The notes beneath the pieces are model-generated. The model ran no database searches and had not been told where the DNA came from. It worked only from the letters and a program-made list of their open reading frames with translations. DNA of 64,000 bases from Crocodylus rhombifer (Eukaryota; Chordata; Crocodylia; Crocodylidae). The stretch's first letter is position 1. Each line of letters opens with the position of its first letter. The DNA lies in NCBI GenBank assembly GCA_038503035.1, contig JAVSML010024698.1:318818-382817 (forward strand), read 5' to 3'. A program made the translations under genes and the position numbers. Below are positions 40,912-51,539 of the stretch, piece after piece.

Positions 40912-42544
40912 CATAGTTTTCACAGATTTCATAAACATTAGGGCTGGAAGGGACCTATGAAGATCATTGAGTCCAGCTCCCTGCCCAAGGGGCAGGAAGT
41001 CAGCTGGGGTCATAGGATCCCAGCAAGATAAGTGTTCAAATTTTTCTTGAAGGTGTTCAATGTAGGTGCCTGAACCACCTCTGATGGCATGCTATTCCAG
41101 ACCTTGGGGGCTCAGACAGTAAAGAAATTCTTCCTTATATCCAACCTGAAACAGTCTTGCAGTAGTTTATAACCGTTCAACCTCATCATCCCTTGGGGTG
41201 ATCTAGTGAACAAATGTTCCCCCAGATACTGGTGTTCACCTCTGATAAACTTATAGGTGGCCACCAGATCACCCCGAGCCTGTGCTTTTCCAGGTTAAAG
41301 AGCCCCACAGCTCTCACTCTGTCATCATAAGATCTGTTTTCCTGACCTCTGATCATGCACGTGGCTCTTCACTGGACCCTCTCAAGCTTCTCCACATCCT
41401 TTTTGAATTCTGGAGCCCAAAACTGGACGCAGTACTCCAGCTGCGGCCTCACCAAGGCCGAGTACAAGGGGAGAATGACGTCCTGGGATTTGCTCGAGAA
41501 GCATCTATGGATGCAAGCCAGTGTTTTGCTCACTTTACTAGCTACAGCATCACATTGAAGGCTCATGTTCATCTTGTGGTCAATGATGACCCCCAAGTCT
41601 CTTTCTTCTGTAGTGCTAGCCAGCATAGCACTGCTGAGCCTATAAGGATGCTGCAGGTTTTTCCTCCCAAGATGGAGAACCTTGCATTTGTCAGTGTTAA
41701 ACATCATCAGGTTCTCGTCCGGCCATTTCCTGAGCTTGTCCAGGTCAGCTTGGATAACCCTCCTGTCTTCGGGAGTGGATGCTTTGCCCCAGAGCTCAGT
41801 ATCATCGGCGAAGTTGGCCAGTCTGCTTCTGACCCCAAAGTCCGCACCATTAATGAAGATGTTGAACAATATGGGTCCAAGGACAGAGCCTTGGGGGACC
41901 TGGTCACAGGGCACCATGACGATTAACTTCCGTCTATTACCACCCTCTGGGTCCGACCACAGACCCAATTTCCCAGCCAGAGGATCATGGTGGACCCAAG
42001 GCCACATTTGGCCAGTTTTGCCAAGAGGTGATCATGGAATACCAGATCAAAGGCTTTTTGAAGTCCAGATATATGACATCAATCTCTTCTCCCTTTTCTA
42101 GGTCTCCCTTGTCCGGGTCACCTAGTTGTAAAAGGAAATGAGATTGGTCAAGCAAGTCCTACCTGCAACAAACCCATGCTGGCTATCCCTCAGGATGTTG
42201 CCATCGGCTAGTCTGTTAAGAATGGCCTCCTTCATAATCTTTTCTAAGACCTTCCCCGAGACAGAGGTCAGGCTAATGGGCCTGTAGTTTGCCAGATCCA
42301 CTTTCCTCCCTTTCTTGAAGATAGGCACCACATTGGCCTTCTTCCAATTTTTGGGCACTTCACCAGAGCACCAGGAGTTTTTGAAGATCCATGCCAGGGG
42401 CTCAGCTATGATGCTCACCAGCTCCTTGAGTACCCTGGGGTGTAGATTGTCAGGGCCGGCTGACTTGAAGGTATCCAGTCTCTCACAAGGTCACCATTGA
42501 TGGAGGGCAGGGTATCATCCTCACCCGGACCTTCCATTTAAGCT
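40912..42544 (-). mobile_element. CR1 LINE, 5'-truncated
   Basis: On the minus strand: IAEPLAWIFKNSWCSGEVPKNWKKANVVPIFKKG (about 42410), YRPISLTSV, DSQHGFVAGRTCLTNL, motif A YLDFKKPFDLV in another frame (near 42080), motif B PQGSVLGPILFNIFI, motif C FADDTELWG (about 41810), [39 protein letters not shown]. It then passes to the C-terminus and a 3' UTR. The 3' end is ATGAAATCTGTGAAAACTATGA (sense). Frameshifts occur at about 42120 and 42010 and near 41370. The subfamily (CTGGAAGGGACCTATGAAG in the 3' UTR, plus strand) matches 57599-58250 and differs from the 31 and 36 kb copies. Confidence 0.93.
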
Positions 42545-42600
42545 CATCAAGATTATACATCTCCTATCCTTTGAATAGAACAGAGAATTGTGTGCCATTT
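42545..42600. repeat. right copy of 56 bp duplication around a CR1
   Basis: CATCAAGATTATACATCTCC... to ...CCATTT, partner of 40856-40911. The short word CCATTTAAGCT occurs on both sides of this copy (near 42533 and 42595), so the precise border could shift by about 12 bp. Confidence 0.75.
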
Positions 42601-42632
42601 AAGCTCCAATCAAAGCAAAGAATAATGTTTAA

Positions 42633-42751
42633 GTGCCACAGTAGCTCGTTACTACTGTGCAGTAGCATTGTGTGGCACAAACTGTGATGCAGTGCTACTG
42701 TGGAGTAGTAACAAGCTACCGTGTAGTAGTAATGAGCTACTATGCAGTCAG
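42633..42751. mobile_element. 'family C' MITE, left part, split by a hAT insertion
   Basis: CCACAGTAGCTCGTTACTACTGTGCAGTAG... ends at TATGCAGTCAG. It corresponds to 45920-46025 in the intact copy. The right part continues at 43520 after the hAT element. Built of repeated inverted GTAGTAA/TTACTAC words. Confidence 0.7.
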
Positions 42752-43519
42752 TAGCGCTGTGCAAAGCTTTGGGTGGTGATTCGATTCAGAGGAGATTGGG
42801 CTTGATTCAGTGGCCGGATCTCCAAATCCAAATCAAGTCACAGGACCAATTAAAAGGTCCAAATCGATTCAAATCTCTCCGAATCTTCAGAAAAGATTTG
42901 GAGAGTTTTGATGATTCGGGCAGTCCCTGGTGAGTACAACAGGGAGCTACAGCTGACTTTGAGCTGGTAAGTAGGGGGCAGGGGACGGAGGGCTGGAGGA
43001 GGGGGGAGGGGACCATGGGGGTACCCCTGCCAGCCCCCCAGGTTCCCCCGCTCCCCCCAGCCCCCTCCCCCAGCCTGCCCATGGCTGCCCACCCCCCCGG
43101 CCCAGTTCCTAGCCCTTTAAAGAAAATCCCTGGTGCTCACCAGGACCTGCTGGGCGGCGGGGTGATCCCCACAGCCCCCCGCTGCCTGGGGGCTCTGCAC
43201 AAGCTCCCTGACCCCCCCCCTCGCTTGTGCAGAGCCCCCCACATTGCGTGGGGCAGCAGGGATTGCCCCTTTTCCCCTCCACCCACCCAGTAGCACCCAG
43301 TGGGTCAAGGCTTTTCTTTTTCCAAAAAGCCAGGAGCTGGGGCCAGCAGCGCAGCCATTGCCAGGCTGAGGGGGATAGGCCTGGCTGATTCAGCAGCCGA
43401 ATCTCTGAATCAGATTCAGCTGAATTGATTCAGGACAGTGAGTCGAATCACTGAATTGAATCACTGTCCCCTGAATTGGCCGAATCCAAAGTGAACACTA
43501 GCTGCTTTGCACAGGCCTT
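42752..43519. mobile_element. fold-back non-autonomous hAT element nested in a MITE
   Basis: Starts TAGCGCTGTGCAAAGC and ends GCTTTGCACAGGCCTT. The flanking octamers GCAGTCAG (42744-42751) and TCAGTTAG (43520-43527) agree at 6 of 8. The left 250 bp matches 28673 closely (TTTGGGTGGTGATTCGATTC, GAGCTGGTAAGTAGGGGG). The central arms GGGGGCTCTGCACAAGC and GCTTGTGCAGAGCCCCCC form a hairpin around about 43215. No transposase. Confidence 0.88.
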
Positions 43520-43680
43520 TCAGTTAGCATCACCAAAAAGCCGCTCAGGGACACTACTGCACAGTAACTCTGGTTACTATGCAGTCATTTAGTACTAGTA
43601 TATGCAAGAACTAAATGGCTGTACAGTAACAACAGCACAGTCAGCATCTCATGTACATACAGCCACTGATGCCTAAGATC
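43520..43680. mobile_element. 'family C' MITE, right part
   Basis: Resumes with AGCATCACCAAAAAGCC, the same sequence that follows GTAGTC in the uninterrupted copy at 46020-46040. It continues through ACAGTAACTCTGGTTACTATGCAGTCATTTAGTACTAG and ends in CATCTCATGTACATACAGCC. Confidence 0.7.
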
Positions 43681-43954
43681 TGATGTAGACCCTCTGCACA
43701 TGGTTAAATGTCACCCCATTTGAACAGTTACAAAGCTTTGCCAGCCTTTAACAGCCACCCATAGGTTTGCACAGGGGTAGCTAATGTTAACGCAGTAATG
43801 TTGTTCATAATGATCTTCTACTTAAATAAAAAGGTATTTATGCAGATGTAACCAGGTGGCTTCACCCTCCGGTGCTGTTTTTCCTCCTCTTTATACACTC
43901 TGTGTTCAGTCACTGGTCATCACATTTGAAGTTCATTAGGTCAGCAGGGACATG

Positions 43955-44154
43955 TGGGAAGCAGTGGTACTCAGAGGAGATCTGGGTTCAGTTTCTAACC
44001 CTGTCAGAGTCCCTCCATGGCAGTGGACAAGTTGCTTAGCTTCTCTGGACCTCGGGTTCCTAATATGTAGAATGGAGATGATGATATCTACCAACTTTTG
44101 AAATGTTTTCAAGCTCCACAGATGAAAAGCAGCAAGTAAGTGCAAGATATTATG
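43955..44154 (+). mobile_element. MIR-type SINE
   Basis: Follows the MIR layout: a tRNA-like head remnant (CAGTGGTACTCAGAGGAGATCTGGGTTCAG), a conserved core (CAGTGGACAAGTTGCTTAGCTTCTCTGGACC, then ATGTAGAATGGAGATGATGATATCTACC), and the LINE-like tail GCTCCACAGATGAAAAGC with AAGTGCAAGATATTAT. MIR is an ancient amniote-wide SINE, which explains the divergence. Confidence 0.82.
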
Positions 44155-45906
44155 TGACATCCCTATATGTTTATGCATCATTGCTCTGACCAGTGAAATC
44201 CTGGAGATGATGAAAGCAAATTGATCATTTCAGCACATTCAAAGTGATGAGGCAAACACTGAGAAGAGAACTGAGCAGATGGTTTATTTCAGAATGTATT
44301 CCTGTAGGATCTCAGTCTGGTATCTTGCATCCTGTTCCCTGACACCTGGAAATAGTTCTCTCTTGTCCCCTAAATTCTCCCATGTGCAGAAAATAATTGA
44401 TCACTTGAAATAGAGATTATTGTTGCTGTTTAGCATTTTGAGCCCCCACCCTAGAGTACAACTTAGGAACTTAGGTCCCTTTTTCAATAATAATTTAAAA
44501 ATCTATATATATCTTACAAAAAGACAGGAAAAGTTAATTTATATTTTAACAAACCATAATTAAGATTCTAATTTATAAAATAATATATATAATGTATTAT
44601 TAATTGTGCATGATTACAATATAACTTGAAATAACTATTGATTGCAGTAGTGCTATATTTAGCAAGTTGACCAATGAGTGCTAGAACAACATTAAAAGAA
44701 GAAAACTCGTTTTTTTAAAAACCTAGCAACTAGAAAAAAATGAGAATATAAAATATCAAACAGAATTTGTATTGTGTCCTTGAGAAGAGGAACATGAGTA
44801 GAATAGATTACCTCCATCCCTTATAGAGGAGGTAGAGGCCAGATTGTTTTTGACTTTTAAAACCAAAAAGGGAAAAAATATAGAAAATGGCCCACATGTA
44901 ATGATCCTGCCTTGGCAGAGAGGAACAGGATTGTCAACAATTTCTTTTTTGCATGCGTAACACCCACACACATTTGAGATTGTGTGTGGTGAAGTGTGTT
45001 CTGGTTTTATTTTGCTGTATGACCTTGTTTGTGCTGTACATTTTGCTTCCTCTACAACTGGAGAGAAACACCTCCCATCCCCCCTTATTGTGTCCAGAGC
45101 CTTTGTCTTAAGCTTCCCTCCAACAAACCTGAGGAACCAGTTTGGTGACTCTGGCCACTTCACCAGGAGTTGCTGAGCGCCTTTGAAATGACTGGTCTGC
45201 ATTAGCAGTGTTCAAATAATCCCTGCTTCCAGTTGGGACGAAGTGACGAGGTCAGAAAAGTTATTTAAAGGTCAGGCCACCTGGGCTGGGTCTCTTCTTC
45301 CTCCTGGGGCTACTGAAGCCTGAAAGCTGAATTGGGAACCAGAAAAGCCTGCTTCCCATGGGGGGGCCTCCCCTCCCCTCCCCTCCCCCTCTTTACTGAA
45401 GGAGCAAACTGAAGCTATGTGAGGGGAAAGCCTCAGGTACAGGGAGAGAAAGTCTATCTCAGGGCTTGAGACCTCTGCTCTCTCTCTCTCTCACACATTT
45501 ATTGAGAAGAGGAATATGCCACATTTATGGTATTTATGTTAGCTTCAGGATGGCAGCAATGTGTACAATTGTGTGTGTGGATGGGTTTACGCTAGGTCTC
45601 CAATTATGTATTTCAGTGGCCACTTGTGAAGTTCTGTTCATTCCCTTCTTTTGTTGCATTGTCACATTATAAAGTGTTCAGAGATACTCTGTAATATATA
45701 TGCTGAAATGCTGTGTGTAGAATAATAACTGATTGACATATGCTAAGGTGAAAGACATACTCGTATGAGAATATGATTTTTTCTTTGAATCTGGTTTAAC
45801 ACTTTTATGCGGAGGTGCTTTAAGTTAATGAGACTAAATGTTTCACTAAATGGAAATCATAAGGAGGGGAACTAATAAATGACACAGGATAAAAAGCAAC
45901 ACTAGC
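44155..45906. other. unassigned; AT-rich then mixed
   Basis: 44460-44760 is very AT-rich, with TATATA tracts. 45355-45395 is a C-rich (CCCCTCC)n run, and 45475-45495 a (CT)n run. A minus-strand open frame at 44756-45202 has no family likeness. No gene called. Confidence 0.4.
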
Positions 45907-46130
45907 CACATCTACATGAAACTCTGGATGTGCAGTAGCCCGTGACTACTGCGCAGCAGCATTGCACGGCAGAATGTGTGATGAGATGCTACTGCACGGT
46001 AGTCTCGGGCTACTGAGTAGTCAGCATCACGAAAAAGCCATTCTTTGGTACTACTGTGCAGTAACTCTGGTTACTGTGCAGTCATTTAGTATTTGTTTAT
46101 ACAAGTACTAAATATAGTTCATACCAGTGC
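45907..46130. mobile_element. 'family C' MITE, intact reference copy
   Basis: Starts CCACATCTACATGAAACTC and contains GTGCAGTAGCCCGTGACTACTGCGCAGCAG, then TACTGAGTAGTCAGCATCACG, then CAGTAACTCTGGTTACTGTGCAGTCATTTAGTA. It is the uninterrupted equivalent of 42633-42751 plus 43520-43640. Non-coding. Confidence 0.7.
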
Positions 46131-46317
46131 ATACACTCTTACCATATAGATGGGTGTCCAAAAAATTTTAGCTACACCAGGCATCCATTGCTTTCAGTCT
46201 GGGAAAAATGATCTTGCTGACATAGGGGCAGTTCTGAAATGCATCTCAGCCTCCACTTCCTGGTTAAAGAAATAAGTAAAATCCAGGTTAGCAGCAAAAT
46301 CCATGTTCCCATACTTT

Positions 46318-46690
46318 TATCTGTGGAGAAGAGAAGACTGAAGGGGGATTTAAGAACAGTCTTCAAAAACATGAATGGCAGTTACACAGAGGCTAGAGAT
46401 GGGCTTTTCTCTGTGGCCTTAGGGGACAGGACTAGAAGCAATGGCCTCAAGCTTCAGCAGGGGAATTTAGGCTGGAAATTAAAAGGAACTTTCTGACTAT
46501 GAGAATGGTCACACATTGGAACATGCTACCTACAGAAATTGTGAAATCTCCATCATTGGGAGTTTTCAAGAGCAAGTTAGACAGACGCTTGGGTAGGTTG
46601 TTTTAGTTGGGGATGCACCTGCCTTGAGAAAGGCACTAGCCTAGATGACCTTCTGAGGTCCCTTCCAGCCCTACTATCCTGTGATCTAGA
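46318..46690 (+). mobile_element. older CR1 LINE 3' end
   Basis: Encodes EKRRLKGDLRTVFKNMNG, VALGDRTRSNGLKLQQG and a frameshifted NLPREVVESPSLGVFKS-type C-terminus. It then shows the 3' UTR CTAGATGACCTTCTGAGGTCC with CCTTCCAGCCCTACTATCC. The VALGDRTRSN motif marks an older CR1 subfamily than the copies at 31, 36 and 54 kb. Confidence 0.85.
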
Positions 46691-46721
46691 AATGTGAATT
46701 TGTAGCAATTTATTAAAATTA

Positions 46722-46860
46722 GTGTGAGAAACAAGGATTTTGGCGGGGGCTGATATCTGTTACTGGATCAACTGTCTATTTGGGATAAAATCAGACATGC
46801 TTTGGAATACAAAGTTTTATTCTTCAGGTCTGAAGAAGACCTCACATACCAATTTTTAAG
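46722..46860. repeat. half of a TAATAAAAGATATC fold-back repeat
   Basis: GTGAGAAACAAGGATTTTGG, TATTTGGGATAAAATCAGACATGCTTTGGAATAC and CTTCAGGTCTGAAGAAGACC match the first half of 60335-60562. Degenerate. Confidence 0.5.
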
Positions 46861-47648
46861 AACAGTAGGTAAAGTTGTGAAATTGGAGAAGGGAGAAATT
46901 TCCAGGGGTAGCAGACAAAAAATTAGTAGGAGAAAAGAAGCTTGATTACTGGCAGATCAAATCCTATCAAAAGGGAGGAGAATCATTATTATCTTTAGTG
47001 TGTAGGGAGAATTTCAGGAATCAGATGAGGTTAGAGTGGGCCTGTCTACACGAGATGCCAGAAGTGCAGTAGACTAATGGTTTGCAGCCAGTGCTGTGAG
47101 AAGGCAGGTGCCATTTGCTCTGTCTTACTGAAGGGCAAATGAAAAGTCTGCAAGTACCAAAACCTGGGGGACCTCACTGGCTACCTTCCACCAAGTTGAC
47201 AAAGATCCATCTATTAGTACTCTCTGGGTCCAACCCTGCAGTCAGTTTCCCACCCATCTGGCTTTGAATTGTTGAACTTATAGTCCCCTAGGTGGTTGAT
47301 GACCTGACCCCCAAGGGTGTGCGGATGCGGAAGGAGAGGTGGGGGGTTCTTTTTGTATTGTAGCAGGTTACCCTGGGGTATTTGGATTCTTAAAATAAGT
47401 GCAAATTCTGTATGTGGCCTTAAATCAGTTTAAAGTTGGCTTCTATGGGCGCTTGTACACGTAACAAAAATTGCCCTTTTTTTGCAATTTAACTGTTACA
47501 GTTTTTACATACGGGTTTTTCTGGAAATTTAAATGTCTTTTTGGTGATTCAAAGTAAAACACATCCCAATGTATTTTACTTCGCATCACCAGGAATTAAA
47601 ATGATGCGTCTATGGATCCGTCATGTGAAAACAGAAATGTACTCAGTG
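46861..47648. other. unassigned with MITE scraps
   Basis: 47037-47080 (GGGCCTGTCTACACGAGATGCC then CAGTAGACTAATGG) is a family C end. It breaks off into CCAGTGCTGTGAGAAGGC, a word that recurs at 47731. 47449 on begins GGGCGCTTGTACACGTAAC and holds an inverted AAAGTAAAACACATC/GTATTTTACTTCGCATC pair, so it may be another MITE. No gene. Confidence 0.4.
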
Positions 47649-47970
47649 ATGTGTAATGAGCCCCTTTGTCCACCAGATGCCACTGCAACTTTTGTGTAGT
47701 GAGCCCCTTTGTCCACCAGAATTCTCCACCAGTGCTGTGAGAAGGCGGATACTTGGGTATAATGTGCAAATTGTTTGGTACTTGGGTGTAATGTGTTTCT
47801 TCGGATGCCAGGTGTTGCATGCCAGATATTGTGGTCCACCCAGCCTGACCTGAATCAATCTTCTATTCTCCTGCATGGACACCTCCGCTAGCCATGCCCT
47901 GGCCAGGGTGACAATGGCACCATCACCCCATATATCTGCCTCTGGGTTCATCCAGAAATGAAGAATCACT
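47649..47970. repeat. short tandem duplication within unclassified repeat
   Basis: The word GTGTARTGAGCCCCTTTGTCCACCAGA occurs twice about 43 bp apart (from 47650 and about 47693). GTACTTGGGTGTAATGTG and ATACTTGGGTATAATGTG form a second pair. The family is unknown. Minus-strand frames translate the duplicated unit and show no known domain. Confidence 0.45.
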
Positions 47971-47997
47971 TGGCTGCCTATCAGGGTGAGGGATACA

Positions 47998-48110
47998 GGT
48001 TGTAGCCATATTGGTCTACAGGCAAAAGGAATCAGAACTTGTGGTAGAGGTGATATCTTTTATTAGACCAAATGGATATTTTCAAAAAAAATTCTTCATT
48101 TGCAAACTTT
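47998..48110. repeat. half of a TAATAAAAGATATC fold-back repeat
   Basis: GGTTGTAGCCATATTGGTCTACAGG, then GGTGATATCTTTTATTAGACCAAATGGATAT, matches the left arm of 26835-27055. The right arm is missing. Confidence 0.65.
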
Positions 48111-48329
48111 TGGACACATTTTCCTTGTTTTCATTTTCTTTCAGAGCAAATGGCATCCTCCTGATGATAGGATTTTAGCTCATAGCCTGCATGCACAAGC
48201 TCACCCCACAGTTAGATCCATGGCAGCAGGTAGCCCTTAATGAAAACGGCATCATCACCCCCTAATGTGCCCTGGTTCAATTCAGGAATTAAGAACCTCT
48301 TGGGTGCCTAAAGGGGGCACCCTCCGTAT

Positions 48330-48545
48330 TTCCAGTTTAAAAAAAAAGAGGTGCCCTGATCCAGTCCATTGTGTTGTCCCTCACTCCCAAGCCACAGTCT
48401 CCCAAGCCCTCCTGCTGCCCTTCACTTGAGATCCGGGCACACCTTGCCCCACCAGTGCCCCTCACTCCCAACTCGTAGTACCCTGCCCCCCTGTGCCATT
48501 CTGGTGCCACTTTGGGATTTACTGGGTTTTTCAGTTTTACAAATT
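48330..48545. mobile_element. partial relative of the element at 14597
   Basis: TTTCCAGTTTAAAAAAAAAGAGG followed by CCCTCACTCCCAAGCCACAG and CCCCACCAGTGCCCCTCACTCCCAAC parallels 14610-14840. The right terminus is absent or diverged. Confidence 0.5.
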
Positions 48546-49149
48546 GAACAACTTGGTAATGGTGCAAACAGTCCTTGCTTTGGTGATCTCCTAATAGCCC
48601 ACATTGAAAGAAAAGATGAGAGAAAAGATTTTTTGTCTTTTTTTTTTTTATATATATATAATTTACCTTTACTGTTTAATTAAGCATCATTTACATATAT
48701 AGCCAAACGTCACAGCATTTACAAGATAACTGTTACCAATAAGCAGTACTCTTTTACTTTTTAAACTTCAGGCAATGTGCAACGAGTTTTATTACAATAA
48801 CTTTTACACCAGCAAGCAATGACCATAGGCATTATTTATGCTTAAATCAACAAACAGGCGATGATTAATAATCATCAATAATCAGCAAGTATCACTGCAC
48901 ATAAGCAACACTGTTTTTCTGTGTTTCTGAGCTGGACTGCCCTTCTCTTTCCCTTTCTCATGAATGCCTCCCTACTGTGTTGCCCAGACAACACTTGGCC
49001 ACAAACACGATGTGCCTGTCTTGCTACCTCCTACAACCACACCACGCAGGTACTGATGGCACTGATGATTCTATCTGTCCAGGCATCATTAACAGGCTTC
49101 CTATGTGATCTACATTTTTTCAGTGGCAGCAGTGGTGATGTAACAAGTG
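48546..49149. other. unassigned AT-rich sequence
   Basis: T-run and (TA)n at 48630-48662. 48670-48910 is AT-rich with several AATCA direct repeats. No gene. Confidence 0.4.
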
Positions 49150-49850
49150 GAGCTGAAACTCAAGGAACGTGCGGAATTAATTTTGTGCTCATCGAATCAG
49201 ATGAGCAGATAAGCAGCCAGGAAACAACACTGAGAAGGGCCTGACTATCTGTCCAAGTTGTTGGACTGCAGGCCCTGAACGGCTGCAAACAATTCACCAA
49301 TAAAGTCCCCCTGCTGTGCATTGCCCTGCGCCTCTTCTCTTCAGCGGACTCATCAAGGGCCAGTACTAGTGAACTGCCGCTGTCACTTGAGGCAGCAGGA
49401 TTCACAGTCAGAGCCATGGTCAGCAAACTCTCAGGACCAGAGGATGGCCTGGATACATCTAGTCATCTCATTGTTTGGCATTCAAGTACCTCCATTAGTA
49501 GTTGGAGGTACCGATAATGTGGCACGTTATGCATGGGGGTGCTCTTCCGCTGAGTTCTTGCTACCTGGTGTCAGAAAGCAGCTGTCATATTCTTGGTCTT
49601 TATGCTGCACTGGACCACTGTCTTGTTGTGCCCCCACTGGGCAAATCTCCTGGAAGCATCCAGGTAGATGTGCAAGTACTCTCTCATGCTGTTCCTCATG
49701 CCAAACTGGTTAACACCTCAGGGTCCCCCAGCACCCACACCAGCCTCATCGTTTCTACATAGAAACAAGTTGTCTTAGTCTTACGTGCCCTGGTTGTCTC
49801 TCTTCTCTCCCTGGTCTGCTCTCTTCTCTCCTCAGCGTCAGACATTTCAG
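49150..49850 (-). pseudogene. MYB/SANT-like DNA-binding ORF, transposon-type, degraded
   Basis: Read on the minus strand with frame changes, it shows TTCFYVETMRLVWVLGDPEV (start of a SANT-like helix, like 'Ws.eEt..Li.iwgdp.v' in related proteins), YLDASRRFAQWGHNK, VVQCSIKTKNMTAAF (the 'T.eQCr.KvKnLk..y' helix) and ARTQRKSTPMHNVPHYRYLQLL (the 'n.rSG..p..c.fy..L' end). A 3' part follows with SSDSGSSLVLALDESAEEKRRR (49160-49426). Such proteins accompany Harbinger transposases and also occur as domesticated genes. Frameshifts and stops show this copy is dead. No transposase (DDE) partner was found nearby. Confidence 0.5.
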
Positions 49851-50301
49851 ATCAATGAGGGGTACCCATACCTGGCAGTTTAGTTGTCTTTGTTAGCCTA
49901 GTTTGTTAGTGTAGCTAAAGTGTTCCAACTGTGTGTGTAGATAAGCCGTAAGATATTGTTTGACAGTTGTACTTCATTGGCAAGTTACATTAAAGTTTGT
50001 TCAACTGATTTATCTAGTGTTTAGACTCTTCTGTGACTGGACTCTTTGCAATCATTTATGTCAGCACAAATTGAGCATAAAACATTCCTCACCCAGAAAA
50101 AATAGCATTTTACAGCCATTTTGGTACTGGTTATGATCAGGGACGACCAACCTTTCACAAGCTGCAGGCTGGAAGAACCAAACTCCAATCCAACACGGGC
50201 CAGGTGGCTTCTGCACCAGGTCAGCAGCAGAGTGCTTTCCCCATGCTAGGGCCAGGCAGCTGAGAGCTGAGCCTGTGCTGCTGCAGCTTCCTCTAGTATC
50301 C
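49851..50301. other. unassigned
   Basis: 49790-49850 is (TCTCTTC)n-like. 50129-50290 starts CAGGGACGACCAACCTTTCACAAGC, resembling a hAT left end, but no right end was found. Confidence 0.35.
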
Positions 50302-50411
50302 TGCTCATTGCTACTGTGCAGTAGTTTTGGCATCATGGTTCATGCCCACTGAAGCTATGTCACTGTAGCCCATCACTATGGCGACACAGTGTCTTGTGTA
50401 GACATGCCCAG
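50302..50411. mobile_element. 'family C' MITE fragment
   Basis: TTGCTACTGTGCAGTAG, then AGCTATGTCACTGTAGCCCATCACTATGGCGACACAG, ends in CTTGTGTAGACATGCCC. It matches the right halves of 23253-23453 and 24133-24420. Confidence 0.6.
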
Positions 50412-51539
50412 CCACACCTAGGGGTTCCTCCTGGGTTTTCCCTACTTACTTCCGAAGTTATTTGCCGAAGTGCATAATCTGAAACCTAAGTTGTATCTGT
50501 GCCTATTAAGCCAAGATACTTCCTCCCCTAGAAATACTCTGTTTACATTGTTAGTTGCTCTGATACTCCCTATCACGCTTTCCTCACTCTAAGACTTGCC
50601 TTTCAGGACAAACCTCTGGCATGTCTTAGCTGCTTCCTTTTTGTGGCAGGAAATATGGACCCTATTAACACAGGTGCTCTTTCAGAAGACATGTGGAAGG
50701 TAAGAAGTTTGCTTTACCCTCAGCTTTCAGCGGGAGGGGCACTGTATTTGTTCCTCCTATATGTTTGCCCTTAGATCCATTACAAGAGTCTAGAAAACTA
50801 GTCTGCTCTCTTCCTCTTCAATCTCCTTTCAGTGGAAAAAGGAGAAGGAGGACTGTACATAGCCCAAATTAAATTGCATGCTTACCACTGTTAACTTTCC
50901 TGTTGGCCATTACAGGAGGCAGACAGCCAATAGAACAGAGAACCAGGGAGGAGTAGGGCCTGGAAGACAGAAGAAACTGAGAGCACATTGCAGGGGCACA
51001 GAAGATGGTGAGGGTCAGAGCTTGGACCAGTTGAGGCTAACAGAAAGAATCATCTGGGGAAACCAGAGGACATGGGAGGAAGAACAACTTATTGGGGGAA
51101 ATTAGAAGGATTTGTGTGAAGAAAAGAACTTGTGACAGGGAAACAGGAGAACAGGAGAGAGAATGACAAGCCTATGGGAGAAGCAAAGGGGAGGCTGATG
51201 ATCAGTATTCAGTGCAATCCTAGATAGCATAGGGGGCAGAGTACAAAATAAAGGAAGCCTAAAGACAGACCTTAAGGGACTGCCTCAAGCCTGGTGGAAG
51301 GACAAGGTCCAGGGGTGGGAAAACAAAAGGCTTAAGGGTAAAAAGGGTAAAGCAAGGAGATAAAATAAAAAGGGAAAAGTGCACCCAAAATGAGGAAGAA
51401 ATATTGTTGGGATGGACACAAGGTATAGAGGGGAAAGGGAAACACGCCTGTGGTGTGTTTCTGTATAAATGCATTGTTTAGGCATGTGCATGGGCCTGGA
51501 TATATAAGTTGCTGCAAAGAAAAGATAGGCAGAGAGACT
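50412..51539. other. unassigned; purine-rich from 50.88 to 51.4 kb
   Basis: 50900-51400 is strongly purine-rich on the plus strand (GGAAGAAC, GGGAAACAGGAGAACAGG). Long minus-strand pyrimidine-coded frames arise from this bias and have no family likeness. No gene. Confidence 0.4.

Noticed and set aside
41282..41926. Plus-strand open frame of 214 codons, the longest on that strand here
   Set aside because: It is antisense to the CR1 RT, whose minus-strand frame contains the true FADD motif.
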